NCBI GenBank assembly: GCA_001599355.1
Contig: BCGQ01000006.1
Location: forward strand, 744,001 to 808,000
Length of the DNA stretch: 64,000 nucleotides
Direction: 5' to 3'
Source: Nakazawaea peltata
Taxonomy: Eukaryota; Ascomycota; Pichiomycetes; Alaninales; Pachysolenaceae
Shown: one piece after another, positions 41,701 to 50,400 of the stretch
Layout: every line of letters begins with the position of its first letter
Position numbering within the stretch: the stretch's first letter is position 1
Position numbers and translations under genes: made by a program
The notes under the pieces: model-generated
Seen by the model: only the letters and a program-made list of their open reading frames with translations
Databases searched by the model: none
What the model was told of the DNA's origin: nothing

Positions 41701-44142
41701 ACCTTACAACTGGGTCTTGCCGAAGCTGATGCCAGAGATGCCGACTCTAAGCAAGGTATTTGTATCGCTGTAAGAGAGTTGATCGAGTCTTCTGCCGAGG
41801 ACACCGTCCGCACCTACCAACCTCAATTCGTCTCTATTGTTAGAGAGGCTCTTGTCGATGGAGATGCCCAGGTCAGAGATCTGGCTCTGTCTCTGTTCGA
41901 TGTATTGCAAGATGTCATTGGCAATGCTGCTATTGATGATATCATCCCTCATTTGTTACATCAATTGGCCAGCTCAGAAGCTGCCGAATCCGCAAATGCT
42001 TTACTGGCCTTGCAAGATATCATGGAGAAGAAGTCGGATGTGATTTTCCCAATTTTGATTCCTACTTTGATCCAACAACCGATCGATCTGTTCCGCCTGC
42101 AACTGTTACTGTCGTTGCTGGAGGTTGCCGGTTCCGCTTTATACAAGCGTTTGTCTGTAATTATCAATGCTTTCGTAGAAACTTTGCTCGGTTTGCAATC
42201 CGAGTCACGTGACCAAAATCGCGAATCCGTCGCTGCCGCTTTTGATTCGGTTCTTTTGTCCGTTGACAGTGATGAAGGATTACACCCATTGCTCCAGCAG
42301 CTTATTCTGCTCATGAAGCATGAGGATGCCCAACGTCGTGCCGTTATCTACAGTCGTTTGGCTCCATTCTTCAAGGGAACTACTCTCGATTACTCTATCT
42401 ATACACTGGATATTGTCACTCATTGTATTATGACTTTGGATGACCGTGATAGTACTATTGTTGAGTCTTCATTCCTGCTGTTGACCGAGTTGGTCAAGAG
42501 ACAGTCCAAGGAGTCGTTGGAGAAACTTGTCAAGCCTCTGCAACAACTGTTACGTTTGACCGGTACTCCTGGAGGTTCCGATGCCGATGCCGTCGCTGCC
42601 TTCTGCTTACCTCGTGGTCCAAACTGTATTCTTCCAATCTTCTTGCACGGTTTGATGTATGGAAGTAATGAACAGCGTGAGTTGTCGGCTCTTCTGATTG
42701 CCGATATTGCCGAAAAGACTCCAGCTGCTAACTTGAAGCCTTTCGTTACCGTCATGGTGGGTCCTTTGATCAGAGTTATTGGAGAGAGATTCTCTGGAGA
42801 AGTCAAGCTGGCTATTTTGTACCTGTTGAACGTTTTGTTCGGTAAGATTCCTCAATTATTACGTCCGTTTGTACCTCAATTGCAACGTACCTTTGTCAAG
42901 TCGTTGTCTGATGCTTCGAACGAGTTACTTAGATCCAGAGCTGCTAAGCTGTTGGGTACATTGATCGAGTACCAAGCCAGAGTTGATCCGTTGGTCAATG
43001 AATTGGTTGCTGGTTGTAAACTGCTGCTGCTGCTGCTGCTGCAACAAGGTCAAGCCCAAGCTCAGGCCCAACTGTTGGGAGTCGCTACTTCTAGCAGTGC
43101 CACTGCCAATGCTGCCGGTGTTCAAACTGCTATGTTGAAACTGTTGTTAGAGGTGGTCAACAAGCTGGGTCATAAGATGAGTGAAGCTTCTAAGAACAAT
43201 GTTATGGACTTGGTTGAGCAAGAGATTGCCGGTTCTACCTCTTCATCCACCACCTCTTCTGTAGGTGGTTCCGGTTCTGATAAGATGGCTGTGGCTTATG
43301 CTCGTTTAGTGGGATGTCTTGCTAAGATCTTGACTAGCGATGAGCTGTCAAAGGTATTGAAGCTGAAGGTTTTGACTGCTAAGGCTGGTGATGATTCGCT
43401 CAAGTTTGGTGTTTTGACTCTTAATGCCTTCTTGAGAGACCTGCCTCGTCATATCTTTGAGACAGGACTTGTTGAGGAGATTGCCAAATTCATCGGGGTA
43501 TGCTGTGAGTCTCCATTACTGTATATCAGTGACAATGGAGTTCTCGCTGCTGGTAAATTGTTACTTTTGCAAGGGCAGACTAGCTCTCCTCACTCTGGTA
43601 CAAACGAAGACTCAGTACTGGCCTTCGTTATTCCTGATGAGGTTGTAGAGAGTCTTGTTGAGCTTCTTCTGAAACTGCTGACCAAACCGGCCAGTAACTC
43701 TCTTGATACTCGTCGTCTCAGTCTCGTGGCTGTTCGTACTTTGGCCAGATTCCAACTTGATCTGATCATCAAACCGTATATCGACATTCTTCTGCCTGGA
43801 GTATTTGCCTGTGTTCGTGATGTGATTATTCCAATCAAGTTAGCTGCTGAGAAGCTGTTCTTGCTGATCTTCGATTTCGTAGGGGATGTTGAATTGAAAC
43901 AGTTCAATGCTTGGCTTGAAAAGATCTCACTGGGTGGAAACACCACTGTCACTGCTGTTTCTGGCCAAGTCATTCAATTGAGATCAATTGGAGATTATCT
44001 GAAGAGAGTAGGAGTGAGATTACTGAATGTTGAGAGAGAGAGAGTTGCTGCTGGAGGTGATCTGGAACAAATGTTCAGTGATAGATATGAAGATGAGACT
44101 GAGATTTGGGCCGTTGGTGGAGTTGATTTATCGACTGAATAG
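35773..44142 (+). CDS. GCN1: Gcn1, ribosome-bound activator of the Gcn2 kinase
   Basis: This giant HEAT-repeat protein binds stalled or colliding ribosomes with Gcn20 and passes the uncharged-tRNA signal to Gcn2. It has 2,789 codons in one exon (2,672 in S. cerevisiae). HEAT-like helical repeats run throughout. The conserved eEF3-like centre is recognisable near residues 1380-1850, for example LAHRRGALYGIAGLVKG and RAGFMPLLLFLPVCFG. The Gcn2-binding (RWD-binding) region should lie near 2050-2400. Acidic inserts occur near 1025 (EEDPEEEQ) and 1860 (EEDEDEDSG). A run of seven CTG codons (43021-43041) codes Ala7, followed by QQGQAQAQAQ. The start is the first ATG. GCN1 is the sensor side of the Gcn4 pathway whose sites appear upstream of BAT and MET17. 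Confidence 0.96.
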   Translation: MEAGLETRLQVSSLKQRLEVLSQIEEKLGTLTATECASLSLHLLNTFKYYQDSKSRALVVQLLKKIVQLQSALLPKFGAFILAQVDNEKSIAITSLLSLFEFTTNLFAFETLSGELCDAQLILFDKLLCVCDISSRKDHHKRIRASIEAEMVRCFVAATVSIAGSDEVTLLISKYIDTVLGSKKLSISAKLAIVGCLGLLAEDASVPQLHHVVQSKSKAILELLCKEISTAKTLSNEHCIYLFTVGFLNHHITKEDAQSTLVPTIEKCGLRNSELTYTQLTPAMFEHLSCNWLSLKTVSGSKIGSQLVSSLKLTKENTREGLRRSFELLMSSVSEISEDESKAASDLVDGLFTLFKSLSLSAVDQKKLFCSCFSSLLRCPAAAATARAKICTSLLPLILKDQNEISLSYQLDSFIKNCGGDIEPYVSQIEKGLQDKKLNLRKCWYIALGEVESDKIPDSIKKLMIEGCSDIWTNPIQAITNKCIESVYVTIVKTREVEVLKKALTESAAPAVSVISSSRVFSKFSTDLEKQWHQRALYSIVEESEKHQLDIDSLGDSLVYSLVSNQIPSSLRLELLKNLGSVLETCENGLKIGEILLLRLSEKLTELQELMKSSELVEISLLIDIKAIPPVINIVTQKIGGSEELKMQIIAELVVICHQMPASMLKGSWIGVIQRLGLDPGAVVKQQGAEMMTKLIESLGSTCKVGSLPYKAMVSLIATLLFIEPELVLSQLGDILRSDLDSDQFSAISDLDLAIWRHHSTGLDNEPFVDVLSDAPKIVNDKNSKDFETLQWEEKIRKDLAAKKGGKPKKKLTKEEMSQVSEQLSKEKTISSDVELSKARLQRGFNIIQLLTSSGETVDNNRDVWFPVGVEKILQLLKGGNNKVVLALVGDFALEIFLEMSRLLSARLGSLKLFLGVATIRVLGVDLETPALKNFSHLAQEPLMELVSRVLFRVKFLGSQRSLDSTTVVYILPLLTLLLYKGAALLKKKSGGAQAPVMVKAEFVEEDPEEEQLMLLMEIVATHLELFQDITIPRKPILQVLLSLLLLPLKLKLAKECLSVLCLNISVNISRPDLDLLLEHSIKPEVFVRTTVLELLDTEFDLSEQNITYSDEIWIAVHDTELVCRELALTIWEESGFKLDSGSVEQLMDRHIGEKDTGVRLSVLTLLLTLVTHVNGEDPDFFTGVFLDKTLALFDEKLKPPAPVLDKFGMVIQDLTDLQKDEWELRSGLAVLWKLMLPLFGVNTVAVAKFFEFLCLGEYLALKDKESSVRQELQDAGVAVIEATKAQHMELLIPIFEEVLGAKDEGTKTQDQVRESVIILYGSLLRHVPSGDDPRLKRVVSQLIKTLDTPSEDVQFAVSECLAPLVPLLDSGSGSAEIGSLIESLFTKLFEGSSLAHRRGALYGIAGLVKGAGIKLLAQYDVMREVIALAENKKELKRREGASFVIECLSQSLGQYFEPYVIEVLPIILKQLGDSSLEVRELTDYATRVIMKNTTSYGVKKLIPVLIGNLDDILWRTKRGSVDLLGAMLYLDPLQLSSSLSTIVPEIVAVLNDSHKEVRKSADAALKRFGDVIRNPEIQNLVPTLLKAIGDPAKHTDSALDLLIQTQFVHYIDGPSLALIIHVIHRGMHDRSALTRKKLCQIVGNMSILVDTRDLLTYLPQLVQELELSMVDPVPLTRATLARLLGSLVEKLGEEQFPDLIPKLLDTLQDDDKLKAGDRLGSAQLLSEIISALGISKLEEMLPLILEKLSSRSTGGSVVRAGFMPLLLFLPVCFGMQFSTYLDRVIPVILEGLAADEEVRETALKLARLIVKNYATRAVDLLLPELERGLSDHSYRIRLSSVELTGDLLFQVTGISGKLEHSEEDEDEDSGVSSGFNVSQVLIEALGQERRDSILASLFVCRQDTSALVRNATVDIWKLLVPNTPKTIKEILPTLVAIIVRHLLSTDATQRTIAALTLGELARRVGSSNALPSILPTLQLGLAEADARDADSKQGICIAVRELIESSAEDTVRTYQPQFVSIVREALVDGDAQVRDLALSLFDVLQDVIGNAAIDDIIPHLLHQLASSEAAESANALLALQDIMEKKSDVIFPILIPTLIQQPIDLFRLQLLLSLLEVAGSALYKRLSVIINAFVETLLGLQSESRDQNRESVAAAFDSVLLSVDSDEGLHPLLQQLILLMKHEDAQRRAVIYSRLAPFFKGTTLDYSIYTLDIVTHCIMTLDDRDSTIVESSFLLLTELVKRQSKESLEKLVKPLQQLLRLTGTPGGSDADAVAAFCLPRGPNCILPIFLHGLMYGSNEQRELSALLIADIAEKTPAANLKPFVTVMVGPLIRVIGERFSGEVKLAILYLLNVLFGKIPQLLRPFVPQLQRTFVKSLSDASNELLRSRAAKLLGTLIEYQARVDPLVNELVAGCKLLLLLLLQQGQAQAQAQLLGVATSSSATANAAGVQTAMLKLLLEVVNKLGHKMSEASKNNVMDLVEQEIAGSTSSSTTSSVGGSGSDKMAVAYARLVGCLAKILTSDELSKVLKLKVLTAKAGDDSLKFGVLTLNAFLRDLPRHIFETGLVEEIAKFIGVCCESPLLYISDNGVLAAGKLLLLQGQTSSPHSGTNEDSVLAFVIPDEVVESLVELLLKLLTKPASNSLDTRRLSLVAVRTLARFQLDLIIKPYIDILLPGVFACVRDVIIPIKLAAEKLFLLIFDFVGDVELKQFNAWLEKISLGGNTTVTAVSGQVIQLRSIGDYLKRVGVRLLNVERERVAAGGDLEQMFSDRYEDETEIWAVGGVDLSTE
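43021..43041 (+). repeat. (CTG)7 tract inside GCN1, read as Ala7
   Basis: Seven in-frame CTG triplets (codons 2417-2423 of GCN1) would be Leu7 in the standard code but Ala7 here. It lies in a low-complexity insert between helical repeats. Confidence 0.85.
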
Positions 44143-44208
44143 AGATAATATATTTATGTTATTTGAATGTGGAGGAGTAGATGTAGTTTAGAGGAGAGTG
44201 ATAGTAGG

Positions 44209-44250
44209 TGTACATGATCTTGTACCTAATCAATTATCTAATCATGTACA
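44209..44250. repeat. Inverted repeat after GCN1
   Basis: Arms TGTACATGAT (44209-44218) and ATCATGTACA (44241-44250) are perfect complements with a 22-nt loop, 67 bp after the GCN1 stop. A 3'-UTR hairpin is possible. Confidence 0.6.
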
Positions 44251-44714
44251 TTGTTATGCTTCTCTACATGTCGACATACAGACCCTTATTGTCACGGAAT
44301 TGTCATCCCGACGATCTGTGCACTCTATAGATTCAGACCCTTTTATATTATTTTCTAATTGAAGTTGGGGATGTGCGGGGTTTTGAAAAGGGATGACCTT
44401 CATCAGGTTTGAAAAGGGGTCGCGAATAGCAAAAGTGAAAATATGTAAACTTTAAATAAGTTTATGCATAATTAAAGGGGGTGTATAAAAAGATCATATA
44501 GAATAATAAGATAAGGTATTGATTGAGGTGGTGATGATACTGTAGATATCGCATGATGCATATCAATAATAATAATCATTACAGATACATTTAGTACATA
44601 TCAACAATACTAATTGATGTAGATACGAGATGTACATATCAACTATACAATACTATATTATACGTAGATATATTCTTATTTTGGTGTCTTGATCAATTCG
44701 GGATCTTAGGGATT

Positions 44715-44794
44715 ACTGTCTAGATTAATGATCCTTCCGTACACAGACAAGTTCACTGTCTAGATTAATGACCCTTCCATACACAGACAAGATC
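44715..44794. repeat. 40-bp tandem duplication
   Basis: Two adjacent 40-bp units, 44715-44754 and 44755-44794, both begin ACTGTCTAGATTAATGA and differ at three positions by my count. The duplication is recent and non-coding. Confidence 0.9.
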
Positions 44795-44967
44795 ACCTTA
44801 TCTGTTGACCCCCTACTCTATAGACCTCCTTCTCTATTAACTACCCTTCTACACTTCTATTCTATACCATACAATATCATTGAACTATTTAGAATTACAC
44901 TTACCCTTAGGCTTGTCTTTATAATACACTCCAGAAATCTGGACAACCTCAGTCCTGCTAAGATTGA

Positions 44968-46458
44968 CTATTGAGCAGGACGAGGTTGGTACTGTTGTTG
45001 AGGTTGTTGGGGTTGTTGGGACTGTTGAGTCGGCAGTTGTTGATACTGCTGTTGTTGTTGAGGTTGGAATTGTCTGTAATAGTTGAAATAATGCTGAACG
45101 TAATCCTGTTGTTGTGGCAGGAGAGATTGATACGAAGCATATTGAGATTGTTGAGGTTGTTGAGGTTGGGAATATTGTTGCGGTTGTTGAGATGGGGATT
45201 GCTGCAGGTATTGGCCTCCATAAGATGAGTAATAGTTCAATTGACCATTATTGGATGCTGTACCGGCGGCGGCAGCAGCTGAACCACCAGCTCCTGCTGC
45301 GGTAGCAGCGTTAGATGTGACAGGTGTGCCGTTTGAAGATCCATTGATAGCACCTGAAGCTCCAGCAGCAGCCCCACTGGATGATGCTTGTCCCTGATAG
45401 TATCCGTATGGATTAGAGTAATAAGAAGGATACAGTGGTTGTTGCAGTGATTGTTGAGGTTGTTGTGGTTGTTGAGAATATGGATATTGAGATTGTTGGC
45501 CGTATTGTTGAGAATATTGCAGCTGTTGTTGTTGGGTGTATTGTGGCAGCAGATCCTTCTTCTTCTTAAGAGTACGCTTCTTACGTGGTTTCAGTGATCC
45601 TGAGTCACTATCACTGTCTGCCCCGGCAGCTACAGCGGCGGCAGCAGCTCCAGCTCCAGAGGCGATGTTCTCTTGGTAATACAGTTTGATGTCTCTAACA
45701 AACAATGGGTACAAAAGATCATAAACACCTTCGGTATGGGCCAATTCGACAGCGCGATCAAATGGAATCCATACACCTTTCAAATTCATAGCTCCGATCT
45801 TAACTACGTAACGAGTCTTCTCACTTTTCAAGATTCCATCACGACGTCCTCTGGTCATTCCGACAACGTTCAAAAGCTTGGTACCATTGATGAAATCGGA
45901 GTCTTCACGACGGGAAACAGGGATTCCACGAGCCTCTACTTGATAACAGATAGTGTTCTCATCTTCCCAAAAAGTGGTGGAGAATTTGGTACCGGCTGCG
46001 GTCTTGTGAGGTTCCGACGCCCTCGAAGTGACCGGAGGAACTGGAGCTGCTCCAGAAGCCGAAGGAGCGTACAGGTACAGTGATTGTTGGTATTGTTGCA
46101 GCTGTGGATGTTGCTGGTACAGAGTCTGCTGATATTGCTGGTACAGGCCAGGGTCCTGTTGAGCCTGTTGATGCGACAGCTGTTGTGGCTGAGACTGTTG
46201 AGGCTGCAGCTGAGAAACATAATGTTGGGGATAGGAAGAGTAATAAGATGAAGGATTGGAATGATGGGAGCCAGCAGTATTGAGACTTGAGAGCAGAGCA
46301 GCGGCATCATTGGCCGGGCGTGAAACTCTATTCAGTGCACCAGACCCACTCATCTGTTGCTGCTGCTGAACAGCACCCGAAGAAGTTGCTGAACCTGCCG
46401 GCGCACTGGGAGCAGCGCCATTATAATACTGGTAATCGGAATCGTTTTTCGAGGACAT
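44968..46458 (-). CDS. EFG1: APSES transcription factor of the Efg1/StuA/Phd1 class
   Basis: This nuclear regulator of morphogenesis and cell type downstream of cAMP/PKA has 496 codons. The APSES DNA-binding domain is at about residues 158-263: [37 protein letters not shown], then [12 protein letters not shown] and YPLFVRDI. It matches Candida Efg1 and S. cerevisiae Phd1/Sok2 in the recognition segment. Leu residues of this block use TTG or CTT, never CTG. A basic patch ([13 protein letters not shown]) follows near 290. Both flanks are Gln-, Tyr- and Ser-rich with Gln-Pro repeats, typical of Efg1 prion-like activation regions. The start is the first ATG. The upstream region to the minisatellite is about 700 bp, short for an Efg1-type gene. 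Confidence 0.92.
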   Translation of the reverse strand: MSSKNDSDYQYYNGAAPSAPAGSATSSGAVQQQQQMSGSGALNRVSRPANDAAALLSSLNTAGSHHSNPSSYYSSYPQHYVSQLQPQQSQPQQLSHQQAQQDPGLYQQYQQTLYQQHPQLQQYQQSLYLYAPSASGAAPVPPVTSRASEPHKTAAGTKFSTTFWEDENTICYQVEARGIPVSRREDSDFINGTKLLNVVGMTRGRRDGILKSEKTRYVVKIGAMNLKGVWIPFDRAVELAHTEGVYDLLYPLFVRDIKLYYQENIASGAGAAAAAVAAGADSDSDSGSLKPRKKRTLKKKKDLLPQYTQQQQLQYSQQYGQQSQYPYSQQPQQPQQSLQQPLYPSYYSNPYGYYQGQASSSGAAAGASGAINGSSNGTPVTSNAATAAGAGGSAAAAAGTASNNGQLNYYSSYGGQYLQQSPSQQPQQYSQPQQPQQSQYASYQSLLPQQQDYVQHYFNYYRQFQPQQQQQYQQLPTQQSQQPQQPQQQYQPRPAQ

Positions 46459-47171
46459 TTGTTCGTGACCTAAGTATCTGTATAGCTTCTAAATCCGTAA
46501 AATCAAGTCTTGGGTTCCTCTAATTTACACTTATGCTCTCGTACTATTTATCAACAAATGTTAAAACTTGTATAAAGTCGAAAGAGGATGCAAGAAAAAA
46601 TTTTCTTCTTCGCTCAGTCGTTTCTTTTTAGGGGGATATTATATAAGAGAGCGTTTCTTTTTGGGGCAAGAATTTTTTTCGGGATTTTACGAAGGGGCAA
46701 GGTGAGGCGGATTAGGGAAGGCAGGGGATGTTGGGAGATAGTGGGGAAGGGTTGAAAGGAGTCGACAAGGAATGAGGTGCATGAGAGTTGGATTTAGACA
46801 AGGTGTAGTTGAAAAATGCCAGTTCTATATCTTGACTTATCATCATTTGATCCTCGATTGCATGCATAGCTATTGTCTATCTTAGTTATCTCTGTGTCTC
46901 TCTCCTGCCGGTACAACCATCCCTTGATCTATGCCCGCTGCTGGTTGCTGCATCCTGCCCTCGCGCGCAGGCTTCTATCCCGCCTTGAGCAAAGAGTCGT
47001 GCATACCCGAATATGTATGGAAGCCTGTTTTCGCTGGACGCAAGAGGATTTAAGGTTTGGGCAGTTTACGATTTACGGAGCGCGCAGTGCGCGTTCAGCA
47101 CGGACGTAACTTTAACAAGCGTGGGGGGTTGCATAGCCGTTGGCTTGGGGTGTTTGATCTGATCACATGCT
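46459..47171. other. EFG1 promoter region
   Basis: This is the upstream region of EFG1, bounded by the minisatellite. It contains GCGCGCA at 46963-46969 and again at 47080-47086; the second copy belongs to a palindrome, cgcgca-g-tgcgcg (47081-47093). Poly-T/A tracts occur near 46600-46680. No gene is supported. Confidence 0.55.
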
Positions 47172-47425
47172 CATCTACTCACCTACCCGCCTACTCACCT
47201 ACCCACCTACTCACCTACCCACCTACTCACCTACCCACCTACCCACCTACNNNNNNNNNNNNNNNNNNNNNNNNNNNNNNNNNNNNNNNNNNNNNNNNNN
47301 NNNNNNNNNNNNNNNNNNNNNNNNNNNNNNNNNNNNNNNNNNNNNNNNNNCCCACCTACTCACCTACCCACCTACTCACCTACCCACCTACTCACCTACC
47401 CACCTACTCACCTACCCACCTACAC
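47172..47425. repeat. Minisatellite (unit CACCTACTCACCTACC) with internal assembly gap
   Basis: Tandem 16-bp units, each two related octamers (CACCTACT and CACCTACC), occur on both sides of a run of 100 N, so the true length is unknown. On the minus strand, which MDS3 transcripts would share, the unit reads GGTGGGTAGGTGAGTA. The array ends 24 bp from the MDS3 stop. Open frames that run through it are artefacts. Confidence 0.92.
47251..47350. other. Assembly gap (100 N)
   Basis: Exactly 100 N within the minisatellite is a conventional gap of unknown size, where short-read assembly failed. Confidence 0.98.
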
Positions 47426-47448
47426 TTACTCTATACTTAATCCATTTA

Positions 47449-50400
47449 TTATTTACGTTTAAGTAATCCACTCACCTTCTTATTGAAACTAGCCGTAGAT
47501 GAAGCCGCAGATCTTGACGTCTCTACACTCAGAGCACTAGGAGATGGCGAAAGTTTAGGAGGTTCCGGCGAATCTGTCGTGGTGATTGGAGCCTCAAAAC
47601 TTCCAGGGTTAGAATTATGCATCAGCTGTAACAGTAAAGTACGATGAGACGGATCTGAAATTCCAAGTGCAGGCGTAGATCCTTGTGAATGCATACTCTC
47701 ACTAGCACTCAAGACCGAGGAAATGGATCCTCTCTTCTCAAATCTCAGACTCGCAATACTTGTACCACTTCCCGTACCCAATTCGAAACGACCAAAGATA
47801 TTAGCAGCAGTCGATGGCAGTTTAGGTTTCTGAGTCACCAGTTGATGTGGCATCACAAGATGCTTGGTACCAGTAGAACCTGGGCTCGAGGCAGCCATAG
47901 CAGGTGAATCCATAGTGGCACTCTTCTCAAGTTCGAACTTTTGTGACATCACCAACAGATTCAGAGCTCTCACCATCAATTTAAGATCTCCACTTAACAG
48001 ACCAATCTCATAAATGAATTCTAAGATGATATCCGAGCATGGAGGAGCATTTACATCGGTCAATTCTCCGAGAGTTGGCCAATCACGATTATCTTGAGAT
48101 GGAGAAGGTTGCTGTGCGTCTAAAGTATTCAGTCTTGAAATCGAAGAGTGATGTCCAGAGCTCAGCTTAGGAACTAATCCAATTCCTACACCTATATCGG
48201 CATCAGAACTATCGGAATCTCCTTCTTCTTCATCCTGTTGCTGAGCTGAAGGAGGTGAAGAGATATCACCTTTATAACGAGGGTCACCCTCATCGATGAT
48301 GTCATCGTCTGTTGGACCAGCTGGGGATGCAGCCGGAGGTCCAGGCAGAGAAACTGGTGGTGACGACAGAGCTGTAGGAGGTGTAATTCCCATTGAAGAA
48401 GCAGATGATCCCAGTGTACTTGCTACACTCTCCTTCCTATTCTTACTAATCTTCCTAAGAATATTCATATCCAAAATTCCATCATTGAATTTGACAAGGA
48501 AGTCTGCAAATCCTTTGAACAGTTCGAATTTGACCTGGTTCTGATGCTGTTGTTCAATGTCATACAGCTCTGCTAACATGGCATTCTCTTTGTTTCCAAT
48601 AATCGAATACAACACGTCCGAAATCAAGTCGTAGAGAAGAGGCAATTCGTAGAATTTGGCGATCAAAATCACATCCAAAGTCGTAGGCACAATACTCCAT
48701 TTTGCACCCACTTGACCTGTACTTAAGAATTCCAGGAACAGTTTGACTGTCGTGGTGGTGAATGGGAGGTACATCAGACGAGGGAGCAATAACAGTTCAA
48801 GCTTGGAAGAGTTGACATCAAGTTGTTGCTCTACAAATTTAGTTGACACTTTGTTAATGAGACTTGTCGGAGCAGCTTGGCCTGAGAAACCCGATGTTCC
48901 AATTGATCCATGAGCAAACAGAGTTCCATGTGTTTGAGAAGTTGATTGACTAGCAAAAGAACCTGTAGTTCCACCTGGGCTTACAGCTGAAGTTGTGGCA
49001 GCCGCCGCGGCAGCTGCTGCTGCTGCCGTTGCCGCATTTGACATTCCAGTAACAGGCGTACCTGCTCCAGATGAACTAGGAGGAGAAACAAGTTGTGATA
49101 AAGGTTGAATTCCTGAAATAGAACCTCTTGGAGATGAAGACAGAGAGTTTCGAAGATGACCAAGCTTGGATTTGATAAGTTGAGGAGCTGCTTCAGTTGG
49201 TTGAGGCTTCGGTGGAGGAACTGTCGACGTATGACTTTGACTTGACATCACCGATGGTCTACGAGAAGGAAGACTTTCATTCTCAGTAAGACTAACAGAA
49301 GAATTATCCACCTTCTTATCTTGGAAAGGCAATCTGAAATGAGGCAGTTGTTGGTGAGAGATGGAGCGACTTAATGAGTCATCATATTCTGTTGTATCAC
49401 CAGGTGTTTCTCTAGGAGATGCGACAGAAGCGGTATCGACTCCATCGTCTGCCATATTGTCGTTATTCCCTCCACTTATCATCTCACTCATGAAAAATTG
49501 ATCACTCTCAATTGACTTCTCGTATGTATTGACCAGTCTAACATAACCTTTAGAGATCAACATATCGAAACAACGACCCCATCTTTTACGACAAACCATG
49601 GACGGCATACTGACAGTATGGCCATCAGCGGAAACGAACTCAAAGTCCAGTAATGAGTCGCCAAACCTGTCGAACAGGTTACGTCCAAGAGTCACAGCAT
49701 ACGGAGGGAATACCGACTTGATAGCAGTCATTTGTTGATGAGGTGCCAGATATTTTGAATACTCGACAAACCCTTCAGACGCAGTTGGAGCAGCAGGAGA
49801 CGAAGTAGCAGTGACAGAGGTCACTACAGCTGAAGGAGTTCCTAATTTCCCAGGCTCTTGAACGGCTCTTCCCATATAATACGCAGCACTACCACTAACA
49901 TTAATGAACGGTAAAGCCACAGTCATGAAATGGTTGAAATATTCTACGCTGGCGGGACTTTCATGGTACTTGGCGTCTCCTAATAAGAGCAATCTATGAT
50001 GTGACAGCCAAACATAACCTCTGGAGAGCTTATGAGTGAATGGCTCATGATCACAACAAGCTCTCATACTACTCCAACGACCACTTGGACGGTGATAAAG
50101 TGAGATCGAGAGTTTATGTTGCAGACGAGAATCGAATCCCATCACAATGACATGATCTCCAAATATTCCCATGGTTGGGAAACTGAGATGACTAGGAATA
50201 GTAAGATTCTTTGTATAGAGATCCACCTTGACAGGGAGACGTGAACCTGAAGTTGAAGTAGATGTTGAAGATGACGAGAGACTGAATTGAACAAGAGGGT
50301 TAATCACTGGACTATTCTCATCAAGCAGAGTATAAACTAATAAGTTGTTGTTCTCCGAGGTACTACCGCTAGCGGTTGTCCCAGACACATCTCCACCTGA

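Larger units (their letters stand above)
44143..44967. other. Convergent intergenic region, GCN1 and EFG1 3' ends
   Basis: This 825-bp AT-rich stretch has no gene. It holds an inverted repeat (44209-44250), a 40-bp tandem duplication (44715-44794) and many short ATCAA/TAATA-type runs. Confidence 0.6.

Noticed and set aside
35773-44142. Many antisense and off-frame open frames over GCN1 and other long genes
   Set aside because: They are shadows of strongly biased coding sequence, and none has a family match.
47172-47425. Internal telomere or subtelomere
   Set aside because: The unit is G-rich but the flanks are ordinary single-copy genes, and the telomere repeat of this species is not known to me.
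47057-47466. Frames running through the minisatellite and N run
   Set aside because: They are repeat translations that cross an assembly gap.
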